Origin: JBJSXF01 sp046086225
Lineage (GTDB): Bacteria > Actinomycetota > Acidimicrobiia > IMCC26256 > PALSA-610
Assembly: GCA_046086225.1 (NCBI GenBank)
Contig: JBJSXF010000125.1
Location: 1 to 48,996 of the forward strand
Length of the DNA stretch: 48,996 bases
Direction of reading: 5' to 3'
Made by a program: the position numbers and the translations under genes. Positions 30,690 to 39,026 of this stretch are shown here, one piece after another. The number at the start of each line of letters is the position of its first letter. Positions within the stretch are counted from its first letter, which is position 1. The notes below the pieces were generated by a model. The model was given only the letters and a program-made list of their open reading frames with translations, did not search any database and was not told where the DNA came from.

Positions 30690-32098
30690 GGACGGCGGAT
30701 CCCGGGCGCCGTCGTGATGTCCGACTCCCCGGTGATGATCCGACCGACGACGACCGGTCGGTCGGCGTCGACGAGCACGCCCGTATCGCCACCGCGACCG
30801 GGCACAGTGAGCATCGCCTCCCGCCCGGCGGCCACGGTGACGGCCCGTCGGGTGGCGGCCCGCCCCGCGCCGGCGAGGGTCGAGACCACGGCCCGCACCG
30901 GAGTCGATCCCGGGTTGGCGACCGCGACGACGGTCGGCGCGCCCGCCCCGCGCACGGCGGTCGCGGCGAGCGCCCAGCGCGGCCCCGGACGGGCGACCCC
31001 CATGAGCGAGGCCGCCCAGGAACGGCCCGACCCGACGACGGCCCGACCGAGGGTCTGGGCGACGACGGGCACGTCGCGGTCGGCCCGGACGTCGAGGCCG
31101 TAACGCGCGCCGGGAACGAGCGCGAGACACGGATCGTCACCGGTGCAGCGTCCGAGGCGCACCCAGACGACCTCGTCACGACCCACGCCGACCGTCACCG
31201 GTTGCACGGGCTCGCCACCGCCCGGAAGGGCCTGGACGGTGACCTTGGTGTCGGCCGAACCGGGGCTGGCCACCGCGATCCAGGACTCGGTGCCGCCCTC
31301 GGTGCCGACTCCGGCGAACCACCAATGGCCGGCGGGCGCCGGAGCACCGAGCGAGGTGGCGATCCCGGTCGAGCCCGACGTCGGGGTGAACACGACGGTC
31401 TGGGCCGCCACCACGCGCCCGAAGGTCACCCGCACGTCGACGGCGACCCGGGCGGCGCGTACCGCGTACCGCTGGACGGGGACGGCGATCCGGGACCGGC
31501 GGAGCAGGTCGAGCCCCTGGAGCCGCTCGGGCCGACGCACTCCGGCATCGGTACGGAAGGTGACGTCGACGCGCGCGTCGGTAGCGAACGGATTGGCGAG
31601 CACGAGCCATTGCTCGACGCCGCGCCGGGTCGTCCCCGCCGCGAAGTGCCACTGGGTCGCCGCCTCCGAGGCGCACGGACCGATCTCGGTCCCGGGGTCA
31701 CCGTTGACCCCCTCCTCCACGACGACCGGCGCACCACGCGACTCGACGACGACGGTCCCGGGCGGACCGAGGTCCCGCCGCAGGAAGGTCCGGGTCGCCG
31801 TCGCGGCGACCGTCGCCCCGCGTCGGCGGGCCCGAGCCCCGTCGGCGAACACGGTGATGACGAGATCGGCGGTGACCCGACCCAGATTGGTGACGGTGAG
31901 GCGGGCGCCGTCACCGTCGACCGCAGGTGGCAGACCGGGACAGAACCACGCGGTCGAGCCTCCGATGCCGGGGCGCAGCGCCGTCGGATCGAGCACGACC
32001 GCGGCCGAGCGATCGGGATCGGACGCCCGACCCGCGACGAGTCCCGCGGCCAGGAGGGCGGCGAGGAACGCCACGAAGAGGACCCGGCGGCGGCTCAT
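30686..32098 (-). CDS. Exported DUF5719-like protein
   Basis: 470 residues. A signal peptide or anchor (RRVLFVAFLAALLAAGLVAG, about 4-23) is followed by repeated beta-rich segments of the form W-F-A-G-x-G-T-x-x-G-x-x-S/Q-W-L-x-L-A-N-P (for example WHFAAGTTRRGVEQWLVLAN and WWFAGVGTEGGTESWIAVAS). This pattern and the position after a large GT2 gene match the actinobacterial DUF5719 family, function unknown, probably extracytoplasmic. Its start overlaps the upstream gene's stop (ATGA), and its own stop overlaps the thioredoxin-like start. Confidence 0.8.
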   Translation of the reverse strand: MSRRRVLFVAFLAALLAAGLVAGRASDPDRSAAVVLDPTALRPGIGGSTAWFCPGLPPAVDGDGARLTVTNLGRVTADLVITVFADGARARRRGATVAATATRTFLRRDLGPPGTVVVESRGAPVVVEEGVNGDPGTEIGPCASEAATQWHFAAGTTRRGVEQWLVLANPFATDARVDVTFRTDAGVRRPERLQGLDLLRRSRIAVPVQRYAVRAARVAVDVRVTFGRVVAAQTVVFTPTSGSTGIATSLGAPAPAGHWWFAGVGTEGGTESWIAVASPGSADTKVTVQALPGGGEPVQPVTVGVGRDEVVWVRLGRCTGDDPCLALVPGARYGLDVRADRDVPVVAQTLGRAVVGSGRSWAASLMGVARPGPRWALAATAVRGAGAPTVVAVANPGSTPVRAVVSTLAGAGRAATRRAVTVAAGREAMLTVPGRGGDTGVLVDADRPVVVGRIITGESDITTAPGIRRP

Positions 32099-35000
32099 GC
32101 CGACCTCCGGTCGCGGCGCCGGGCCCGGAACCAGACCGCGAGGAGGAGCGGCCAGGCCAGGATCTGCACGACGAGCGGCACCAGGCGACCGGCACCGCCT
32201 CGGAAGTCGACGGTGACCGCGGCCCGCCGGTCGACCCGGAACTCGTTCGTGCCTCCCGGAGCCTCGTCGCGCCGCAGCGTCCGATCATCGATGCGGGCCC
32301 GCCATCCGGCATCGGCCGACGCCGACCACAGCAGCGTCCCCGGTCCGATCGCCGGAGTGGTGCCGGCGTCGACATCGACGCCGCGGGCCCCGGCATCGAT
32401 GGTGCCGAGCACGGCCGCGAGCGAATCGGGATCGGCGAGCCGAGCCGGCGGCCGGCGCACCACCGCGCGCCCGGGCACCCAGCCCGCATTCCGGTAGACG
32501 GAACCTGCCTCGGCCGTCTGCACGAGCTCGAGATCGAGCTGGCGGACGAGCGCCGCCTCGAGCGCCGGCGTCGGGCTGCCGACCGGCGACCGGCCCGGTG
32601 CGGCCCTCCGAACGAACACGACGTAGCGAACCGCCGCGGGCGCCAAGAGGCGTCCGAGCCGCACGGTGCTCCCGGCTTCGGCGGCGGCCACGGCCCGCCC
32701 GACGACCCCGTCGGCCGCCGTCGGTGGCGCGGCCCACAGGTTGCGGGCGTCGCCGGTGCCGTCGGCGGTGAGCGCGTATCCGGTTCGGCCGATCACCGAC
32801 GGGTCGGCGGGGAGCACGGACGGGTCGCCGAGCCACAGCACCCGGAAGCCACCGGGCGGGGGCTGCTCGCCGATCCACGACAAGGTCGACGGCCAGTCGC
32901 TCGGCCCCAGCCCCCAGCGGCCGGAGGTCGTATCGGCGACGAGGCCGAGCCCTCCGACGGTGAGCCCGGCGATCGAGGCTCCGGCGACGAGCTGGGGCCA
33001 GCCGAAGTGGTGCCGATGCAGATCGTCGATGACGGCGGCCACGCCGATGCCGGCCGCGATCGCCAAACCGAGCGCCGCCCCGATGAGGATCCCCTCGGGC
33101 GCCGGGAGCGCGGCATCGGGCGCGAGCCGGCTCGGGAGCCAGGCCAGGGCGAACGAGCAGACGGCGAGCACCCACGCCCGCATCGCCCACGCCAGCCGGG
33201 CGCCCGAAGCGAGCGCGAGAGGCACGAGCGCGGCGATCACGACGCCGTACGGCGCGAGCCCGGCGCCCGCTCGTCCGGTCCGGGCGGTGAGCACGTCGAT
33301 CGGACCGAGCGGCGTGCGGGGCAGGAGCCCGAATGTGGCCGCAACGGCGTCGGGGAAGGAGGTGAGCCAGGCCACCGTGAGGACGACCGCCCCCAGCGTC
33401 GCCGCACCGGCGAAGGCGACGACCCGGCGGATGAGCCCCGCGTCGCCGGCGAACGGACCGGCGAGGAGGATCGCGACCGCCACGAGCACCGCGAAGGCGA
33501 ACGCCGGCGGCCACACCGCGCCCATGACCGCGAGCAGGAGCGCGCCCCCGGCCGCGACCCGGACCCGGCCGGGACCGGACCGCAATGCGGTGCGGCCGCC
33601 GCGGAACAGCAGGGCCACCAGGAACGGCGCGAGCGCGAAGCAGACGAGCGGACCGATCGCGCCGTGCCACACGGCATTGCGACCGACCGGATACGCGACG
33701 TACGCGACCGCCGCCGCCACCCCGGCGACCGGAGCGGCGGCGAGGCGCCGGACGAGGCGATAGGCGCCGAACGCACCGAGCGGGAGCGCGCCCCCGATCA
33801 CCAGCGAACGGGCGAGGCCGCCTTGGCCGAGGAGCAGCGTCTGGAGCCCAGCCATCACCCCGAAGACGGGATCGGCGGCTGCCGCCCGACCGAGACCGGT
33901 GGTGCGCCAGGCGCCGGTGAGCGTCGACCATGCGTCGGCAACGCCGGGCCAGACCCGGAATCCCGTGACCTGGGGCACCCGACCGGTGATCAGCCCGCGG
34001 CCGCCGAAGAGCAGCACGGCGGCGAGCACCGCGGCGATCGTCCCGGGCACCCGCCCGAGCCGGTGGGATGCGTCGTTCACCCGATCGCGCGTCCGAGTGC
34101 CGACGAGGGCCAAGCGCTCGCCGGCGTGCACACGGTGCGCGTACGTGCGCAGCCGCGCGCTCCCCCGGACCATGAGGTGGGAGAGGTCGCCGTCGTCGAC
34201 CCGTCGGAGCGCCTCGACCGCGGCCCGGGCCGCCCGGACGTCGCTGCGCCGGAAGAGCACCGAGAGCCACCCGGCGGCGAGCCGTCGGGCCCGGTGGAGC
34301 CGCCCGGTCGCGAGGAGAGCGACGGCTTCGGCGAACCCCAGCGCAGCGGCAACCGGGAGGGTCCGGACGAGCGCGAGCCCCGACCATCCCTTGCGGAGCA
34401 TGCGAGCGCGGGCCGTGACGGCTACCACCTCGTCGCCCCGCACACTCGCCCGCACTCCCCGGGTCTCGAGGCTCGAGGACTCGCGGTGTCCGACCCGGGC
34501 TTCCGGAGCGACCACGACCCGGGCGCCCGCGATGCGGGCCCGCCAGCAGAGGTCGATGTCGTCGGAGCCGGGCGCCGTCGCCGGATCGAATCCGCCCAGA
34601 TCGGCGAAGAGATCGGCTCGGACCAGCACGAACGCGTGGGAGACGAAGAGCACGTCACGCACGGCGTCGTGCTGCTCCTGGTCGACCTCGCCGGGCTCGA
34701 TCCCGGTGTAGGGAACGCCGTAACGGTCGATCGTGGCCCCGACCTCGAGGATCACCTCGGGATGGTCGGCGGCGACGAGCTTCGGGCCGACGATCGCGGC
34801 GTTGGAGCGGTAGGCCTCCTCGACCAGGAGGCGCACGGCCGAGGGGTCCGGCACCACGTCGTCGTGACAGAAGCAGAGGAACGGCGCACCCTCGACCGCA
34901 CGGGCCGCTTCGTCGGCGGCCGCGGCGAAGGTGGTCGCATCGGCGGAGCGGGGCCGAACGAGGGCCCGGGGGTGGGCTGCGGCGATCCGGGCCGGGAGTC

Positions 35001-35208
35001 GCTCGTCGGCCGGATCGACGGCGACCACCACCGAGAGGGCCGGGTAATCCTGCGCGTCGAGCGCCGCGAGCGTCGCGGCGAGCCGCCCGCCCCGACGATC
35101 GCCCGCGACCACGACCGCCACGACCGGCGGGGCCGCCGCCGGGGCGTCGTCGTCGGCGTCGGTCCCGGGGAGGTCCGCGCTCACAGTTCCCGGCTCGGAG
35201 GGCTCCAT
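32095..35208 (-). CDS. GT2 glycosyltransferase fused to a large multi-helix membrane domain
   Basis: About 1,037 residues from ATG 35208 (GTG 35184 is an alternative). Residues ~25-290 are a GT-A family 2 domain: PPVVAVVVAGDRRGGRLAAT, the acidic FCFCHDDVVPDP and GSDDIDLCWRARIAG motif. The remainder has about a dozen transmembrane helices and a Ser/Thr/Ala-rich extracytoplasmic section, ending with a final helix and a basic tail (VWFRARRRDRRSA). Such fusions in actinobacteria are near whiB2/cofD loci and DUF5719. The product probably polymerises or exports a surface glycan. No Shine-Dalgarno; TAGTCT lies 11 nt before the ATG. Confidence 0.85.
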   Translation of the reverse strand: MEPSEPGTVSADLPGTDADDDAPAAAPPVVAVVVAGDRRGGRLAATLAALDAQDYPALSVVVAVDPADERLPARIAAAHPRALVRPRSADATTFAAAADEAARAVEGAPFLCFCHDDVVPDPSAVRLLVEEAYRSNAAIVGPKLVAADHPEVILEVGATIDRYGVPYTGIEPGEVDQEQHDAVRDVLFVSHAFVLVRADLFADLGGFDPATAPGSDDIDLCWRARIAGARVVVAPEARVGHRESSSLETRGVRASVRGDEVVAVTARARMLRKGWSGLALVRTLPVAAALGFAEAVALLATGRLHRARRLAAGWLSVLFRRSDVRAARAAVEALRRVDDGDLSHLMVRGSARLRTYAHRVHAGERLALVGTRTRDRVNDASHRLGRVPGTIAAVLAAVLLFGGRGLITGRVPQVTGFRVWPGVADAWSTLTGAWRTTGLGRAAAADPVFGVMAGLQTLLLGQGGLARSLVIGGALPLGAFGAYRLVRRLAAAPVAGVAAAVAYVAYPVGRNAVWHGAIGPLVCFALAPFLVALLFRGGRTALRSGPGRVRVAAGGALLLAVMGAVWPPAFAFAVLVAVAILLAGPFAGDAGLIRRVVAFAGAATLGAVVLTVAWLTSFPDAVAATFGLLPRTPLGPIDVLTARTGRAGAGLAPYGVVIAALVPLALASGARLAWAMRAWVLAVCSFALAWLPSRLAPDAALPAPEGILIGAALGLAIAAGIGVAAVIDDLHRHHFGWPQLVAGASIAGLTVGGLGLVADTTSGRWGLGPSDWPSTLSWIGEQPPPGGFRVLWLGDPSVLPADPSVIGRTGYALTADGTGDARNLWAAPPTAADGVVGRAVAAAEAGSTVRLGRLLAPAAVRYVVFVRRAAPGRSPVGSPTPALEAALVRQLDLELVQTAEAGSVYRNAGWVPGRAVVRRPPARLADPDSLAAVLGTIDAGARGVDVDAGTTPAIGPGTLLWSASADAGWRARIDDRTLRRDEAPGGTNEFRVDRRAAVTVDFRGGAGRLVPLVVQILAWPLLLAVWFRARRRDRRSA

Positions 35209-35219
35209 GGGGCGGGGGC

Positions 35220-35225
35220 AGACTA
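35220..35225 (-). promoter_or_regulatory. -10-like hexamer TAGTCT before the GT2 fusion gene
   Basis: GGTAGTCT on the minus strand ends 11 nt before ATG 35208. Confidence 0.4.
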
Positions 35226-35262
35226 CCCGGGGCCCGAGCGGCCGCCTTGTGCACGGCTTCAC

Positions 35263-35299
35263 GAATGCTTGCTGTCGTTAGCACTCTCTGCTAGCATTC
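35263..35299 (+). promoter_or_regulatory. Promoter with inverted repeat and CIRCE-like half-site
   Basis: TTGCTG (35269-35274) and TAGCAT (35292-35297) are separated by 17 bp, a good sigma70-type promoter for the phasin-like gene. GAATGCT (35263-35269) and AGCATTC (35293-35299) form a 7-bp inverted repeat bracketing it. The spacer holds TTAGCACTC (35278-35286), identical to the left arm of the HrcA operator CIRCE, but the right arm GAGTGCTAA is missing. TGCTAGCA (35289-35296) is an 8-bp palindrome over the -10. Confidence 0.7.
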
Positions 35300-35358
35300 C
35301 AAGAGTCATCCCCCGCAAGAGCACACCCTCGAACACCCCGCTAGAGAAGGAGCCGGCG

Positions 35359-35799
35359 ATGCCCGCGAACCTCCCCTCCCTCGACGTCCGCAAGACCCTC
35401 ACCGACACCGGCTACATCGTCGTCGGTCTCGGCGTGATGGGCGTGCAACAGGCCCAGACCCGCAGCCGCGAACTGCGCACCCGACTCGACGGACGGGCCG
35501 GCGGCGCACTCGAGCAGGGTCGCAGCGCGCTCGAGCACACGACTGCGTGCGCGAAGAGCCTCACCACCGACCTCCGGACCCGGCTCGGCGCCGGAACCCG
35601 CTCCGCCCGTGAGCGGGCCGAGGCCGGCGTGCGCGACACGGTCGGCAAGGCCCAGGACCTCCGCACCGAGGTCGGCAAGCGCACCGAGCCGGTCGTCGGC
35701 AAAGTTCAGGAAGGCCTCGGCGGGATCCCCGAGCGGGTCGTGCAGGTCGTCGAGCCCGTGACCACCCGTGTGCGCAACCTCGGGGGCTCGGCGGCCTAG
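35359..35799 (+). CDS. Phasin-like/apolipoprotein-like amphipathic helical protein
   Basis: 146 residues, mostly predicted amphipathic helix after a short hydrophobic segment (TGYIVVGLGVMGVQQAQ, about 16-33). Repeats such as GKAQDLRTEVGKRTEPVVGK and ERVVQVVEPVTTRVRNL recall phasins, ApoA-like proteins and the mycobacterial heparin-binding haemagglutinin, which coat lipid or polyester surfaces. No enzymatic motif is visible. A strong Shine-Dalgarno (AGAAGGAG, 35345-35352) and a recognisable promoter set it apart from most genes here. Codon choice matches the neighbours. The function is unassigned. Confidence 0.75.
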   Translation: MPANLPSLDVRKTLTDTGYIVVGLGVMGVQQAQTRSRELRTRLDGRAGGALEQGRSALEHTTACAKSLTTDLRTRLGAGTRSARERAEAGVRDTVGKAQDLRTEVGKRTEPVVGKVQEGLGGIPERVVQVVEPVTTRVRNLGGSAA

Positions 35800-35805
35800 T
35801 CCCGG

Positions 35806-35811
35806 TACGCT
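35806..35811 (+). promoter_or_regulatory. -10-like hexamer TACGCT for cofD
   Basis: GGTACGCT, 8 nt before the cofD ATG at 35820; no Shine-Dalgarno is present. Confidence 0.45.
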
Positions 35812-35819
35812 CGGCGGCC

Positions 35820-36758
35820 ATGCTCGCCGCGCTCGCCGGTGGTGTGGGCGCCGCCCGGTTCCTCGCCGGGCTCGTGCGCGTCCACCCACCGGCGGAGACC
35901 ACGGCGATCGTCAACACCGCCGACGACGACGAGTTCCACGGGCTCCACGTCTCGCCCGACCTCGACTCGGTCACCTACACCCTCGCCGGGGCCTCGGACC
36001 CCGTCCAGGGCTGGGGCCTGGCCGGCGAGACCTTCGCCACCCTCGAGGCCCTCGGCCGCTACGACGTCCCGACCTGGTTCCGGCTCGGTGATCGCGACCT
36101 CGCGACCCACCTGTTCCGCACCCGGCGACTCGCGCAGGGAGCGCCGCTCTCGACCGTGACCGCCGAGATCGGTCGGGCGTGGGGACTCGACCTCGGACTC
36201 GTGCCCATGACCGACGACCGGGTGCGGACCCGAATCACGGTGCGCACCGCCGACGGCGGCTCGGCCGAACTCGCTATGCAGGAGTGGTTCGTCCGCGAGC
36301 GGGCATCGGCACCGGTGACCGCCGTGCGCTTCGACGGAGCCGAGACCGCGCGCCCGGCCCCCGGGGTCCTCGCTGCGCTCGAGGCGGCCGACGTCATCGT
36401 CATCTGCCCGTCGAACCCGGTCATCTCCGTCGGCCCGATCCTCGCCGTCCCCGGCGTCCGCGACGTGCTCGTCCGTCGGCGCGATCGGGTCGTCGCCGTG
36501 AGCCCGATCGTCGGCGGCGCGCCGGTGAAGGGCCCCGCCGACCGGCTCATGGCCCCGCTCGGCCTCGAGGTCTCGTGCGTCGGGATCGCCGACGCCTACC
36601 GCAACTGCTGCGGCACGCTCGTGATCGACGCGGTCGACGCCGAGCGAGCGCCGGCCGTCGAGGCGCTCGGCGTCCGGGCCGTCGTCACCGACACCATGAT
36701 GCGCAGCCCCGAGGTCGCCGCGGCCCTCGCCGAGCGCACCCTCGCCGCCGTCGCATGA
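35820..36758 (+). CDS. cofD: 2-phospho-L-lactate transferase (F420 biosynthesis)
   Basis: 312 residues, CofD/FbiA family. LAALAGGVGAARFLAGL is the N-terminal nucleotide loop, IVNTADDDEFHGLHVSPDLD the metal and substrate loop, and VICPSNPVISVGPILAVPGV the characteristic core motif. It joins the lactyl-2-phosphate or phosphoenolpyruvyl group to 7,8-didemethyl-8-hydroxy-5-deazariboflavin (Fo), giving F420-0 or dehydro-F420-0. The stop overlaps cofE (ATGA). A near-leaderless start is suggested by TACGCT 8 nt upstream. Confidence 0.95.
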   Translation: MLAALAGGVGAARFLAGLVRVHPPAETTAIVNTADDDEFHGLHVSPDLDSVTYTLAGASDPVQGWGLAGETFATLEALGRYDVPTWFRLGDRDLATHLFRTRRLAQGAPLSTVTAEIGRAWGLDLGLVPMTDDRVRTRITVRTADGGSAELAMQEWFVRERASAPVTAVRFDGAETARPAPGVLAALEAADVIVICPSNPVISVGPILAVPGVRDVLVRRRDRVVAVSPIVGGAPVKGPADRLMAPLGLEVSCVGIADAYRNCCGTLVIDAVDAERAPAVEALGVRAVVTDTMMRSPEVAAALAERTLAAVA

Positions 36759-37462
36759 CGATCGCCGTTCACCCCGTTCCGGGCGTCGGTGAGATCACCG
36801 CCGGCACCGAACTCGCCGTCGTGTTCGCCGAGGCCGCCGCCGCCGCCGGCACTCCGCTCGCCGACGGCGACTGCCTCGTGGTCACCCAGAAGGTGGTGTC
36901 CAAGGCCGAGGGCCGCATGGTCGCGCTCGACCCCGACGACCGCGAGGCCCGCACTGCACTCGTGGAGTCCGAGTCGGTGCGGATCGTCCGCCGACGGGGC
37001 GACCTGATCATCAGCGAGACCCGCCACGGCTTCATCTGCGCCAACGCCGGGATCGACCTCTCGAACGTCGCCGCCGGATCGGCCGCTCTGCTGCCGGTGG
37101 ACGGCGATCGCTCGGCCCGGCACATCCGCGACGCCTTGCGCGCCCGCTCCGGGGTCGATGTCGCCGTCGTCATCTCCGACACGTTCGGGCGGCCCTGGCG
37201 GCGGGGGCTCACCGACGTCGCCATCGGGGTCGCGGGCCTCGCTGCCGTCCTCGACCTGCGCGACACGCTCGACGCCAACGGACGCCCGTTGGCGGTGACC
37301 GAGATCGCGATCGCCGACGAGGTCGCCGCCGCCGCCGAGCTCGTCATGGGGAAAGCCGCCGGCATCCCCGCTGCGATCGTTCGCGGGCTCGATCCGACGT
37401 GGCGTCGGGAGAGCTCGGTCCGGGAGCTCATCCGACCACCGGCCGAGGATCTCTTCCGATGA
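36755..37462 (+). CDS. cofE: F420-0:gamma-glutamyl ligase
   Basis: 235 residues, CofE family: VPGVGEITAGTELAVVFAEA, DCLVVTQKVVSKAEGRMVAL, HGFICANAGIDLSNV and VVISDTFGRPWRRGLTDVAI. It adds glutamates to F420-0 using GTP. It ends after the ligase domain and lacks the nitroreductase domain that completes mycobacterial FbiB; that domain is encoded by the next gene, which overlaps by ATGA. ATG 36755 overlaps the cofD stop. Confidence 0.94.
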   Translation: MTIAVHPVPGVGEITAGTELAVVFAEAAAAAGTPLADGDCLVVTQKVVSKAEGRMVALDPDDREARTALVESESVRIVRRRGDLIISETRHGFICANAGIDLSNVAAGSAALLPVDGDRSARHIRDALRARSGVDVAVVISDTFGRPWRRGLTDVAIGVAGLAAVLDLRDTLDANGRPLAVTEIAIADEVAAAAELVMGKAAGIPAAIVRGLDPTWRRESSVRELIRPPAEDLFR

Positions 37463-38070
37463 GCGAACGCGTGCCCGCATTCATCACCGCCCGTCGGTCG
37501 ATCCGATCCTTCACCGCCGAGCCAGTCGGCCGAGCGCTCCTCGACACCCTCATCGAGGCCGCGTGCCTCGCCCCCGCCCCCCACCACTCCCGCCCCTGGC
37601 GGTTCGCCGTGGTGGACACGGACCCGGCCCGGCAGGCACTGGCCACCGGGATGGGCGACCGCTGGCGCCACGACCTCACGGGCGACGGCGTGCCCGTGGA
37701 GCGAATCGACGCGATCGTCGGCGCGTCGCACGCCCGCATCATTGGCGCCCCCGCCGTGGTCCTCGGCTGCCTCACCGCCGACGGCCTCCACGACTACCCC
37801 GACGAGGTCCGGCAACGAGCCGAGGAGGGGATGGCCCTGCTCTCGCTCGGGGCTGCGGTCGAGAACCTCATGCTCGCCGCCACTGCGCACGGGCTCGCCT
37901 CGTGCTGGGTCGCGGCGCCGATCTTCTGCCCGATCGAGGCCCGGGACGCGGTCGCACTCCCTCACGACTGGCGACCCCAGGCCATGGTGCTCCTCGGCCG
38001 CCCCGATCCGCAGTACACGGGTCGACTCCGGCCCCCCGTTCCGCTCGGGGACCTCCGCCGCTTCGCCTGA
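37459..38070 (+). CDS. Nitroreductase-family protein, FbiB C-terminal-like
   Basis: 203 residues: FITARRSIRSFTAEPVGRAL, PAPHHSRPWRFAVVDT and LASCWVAAPIFCP are the FMN-binding pattern of the FbiB C-terminal domain, which reduces dehydro-F420-0 to F420-0. It starts at ATG 37459, overlapping the cofE stop, so cofE and this gene together equal one split FbiB. That domain split explains both the short cofE and this small nitroreductase. The alternative, an unrelated NAD(P)H nitroreductase, is less likely given the coupling. Confidence 0.88.
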   Translation: MSERVPAFITARRSIRSFTAEPVGRALLDTLIEAACLAPAPHHSRPWRFAVVDTDPARQALATGMGDRWRHDLTGDGVPVERIDAIVGASHARIIGAPAVVLGCLTADGLHDYPDEVRQRAEEGMALLSLGAAVENLMLAATAHGLASCWVAAPIFCPIEARDAVALPHDWRPQAMVLLGRPDPQYTGRLRPPVPLGDLRRFA

Positions 38071-38085
38071 GCGGCCCCTCAGGCG
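38064..38085. terminator. 8-bp stem containing convergent stop codons
   Basis: CGCCTGAG (38064-38071) and CTCAGGCG (38078-38085) form a perfect stem with a 6-nt loop, holding the TGA of the nitroreductase gene and of the opposing epimerase gene. There is no U tract; it is a possible bidirectional terminator. Confidence 0.4.
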
Positions 38086-39026
38086 CGGGCGCGGAAGTGC
38101 TCGAGGGTGAGGGCGAGACCCTCCTCGAGTGTGGTGAACGGGCGCCAGCCGAGGTGGATCGCGGCCCGGGTCGGATCGAGGGCATTGCGCGCCAACTCAC
38201 CGGGCCGCGCCGCCTCGTGGACGACGGGCGACGCCGAGCCGGCGAGCTCTGCCATCAGCGCGTAGAGCCCGACGACACTCGTCTCGACTCCGGTGCCGAT
38301 GTTGCAGAGCAGCCCACCCGCCCGATCGGCGGCGCGGACGAACGCATCGGCGACGTCCTCCACGAAGACGAAGTCCCGGGTCTGGGCCCCGTCACCGAAG
38401 ACGACGACGGGCTGACGGGACAGGAGTCGACCGGCGAAGATCGCCACGACCCCGGCTTCCCCGTGGGGGTCCTGCCGGGGCCCGTACACGTTGGCGAGGG
38501 CCAGCACCGTGGCGTCGAGGCCCCGCACCTCCCGGTAGTAGTGGAGGTAGTCGCCGACCGCCTTCTTGGCCACGCCGTAGGGCGACTCGGGCCGTCGGGG
38601 CTCCGACTCCGGGGTCGGGACCACCGCCGGGGTGCCGTACAGCGTTCCCCCCGAGCCCGCGAACACGACCTTCCCGACCCCGGCCGCGAGGGCGGCCTCG
38701 AAGACGTTCAGGGAGCCCACGACGTTGACCGTGGCGTCGAAGACCGGACGGGCGACCGAGACCCGGACGTCCATCTGCGCGGCGAGGTGGAACACGACGT
38801 CGGGGCGCCGCTGGGCGAAGAGGTCCGCAAGCCCGGGCGAGGTGATGTCGAGCCGGTGGAACGAGAAGCGGCGGCCGGGCCGCGACCGGGCCGCAGCCAG
38901 GTTCGCGAGCGATCCGCTCGAGAGGTCGTCGACGACGTCGACCCGCCAGCCCTCGGTGAGGAGCCGATCGACGAGCGTCGAGCCGATGAAACCCGCCCCA
39001 CCCGTGACGAGCGCAGTGCCGCTCAT
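38079..39026 (-). CDS. NAD-dependent nucleotide-sugar epimerase/dehydratase
   Basis: 315 residues, extended SDR. ALVTGGAGFIGSTLVDRL binds NAD, VDDLSSGSLANLAAA follows as in UDP-glucose 4-epimerases, and the catalytic Tyr-Lys is in SPYGVAKKAVGDYLHYY (near residue 149). LCNIGTGVETSVVGLY and HLGWRPFTTLEEGLALTLEH are C-terminal family landmarks. UDP-glucose 4-epimerase is likely, but dehydratase or mutated substrate choice cannot be excluded. It is the last gene of the glycan run; its start overlaps the preceding stop. Confidence 0.88.
   Translation of the reverse strand: MSGTALVTGGAGFIGSTLVDRLLTEGWRVDVVDDLSSGSLANLAAARSRPGRRFSFHRLDITSPGLADLFAQRRPDVVFHLAAQMDVRVSVARPVFDATVNVVGSLNVFEAALAAGVGKVVFAGSGGTLYGTPAVVPTPESEPRRPESPYGVAKKAVGDYLHYYREVRGLDATVLALANVYGPRQDPHGEAGVVAIFAGRLLSRQPVVVFGDGAQTRDFVFVEDVADAFVRAADRAGGLLCNIGTGVETSVVGLYALMAELAGSASPVVHEAARPGELARNALDPTRAAIHLGWRPFTTLEEGLALTLEHFRARA

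Noticed and set aside
35278..35304. Full CIRCE element
   Set aside because: Only the left arm TTAGCACTC is present. The expected right arm at 35296-35304 reads ATTCCAAGA, so HrcA control is not supported on its own.
31927..35799. 1,290-codon plus-strand open frame covering the GT2 fusion region
   Set aside because: Its last 147 codons are the real phasin-like gene. The rest is the complement of the GT2 and DUF5719-like genes, with charge-rich, low-complexity translation.
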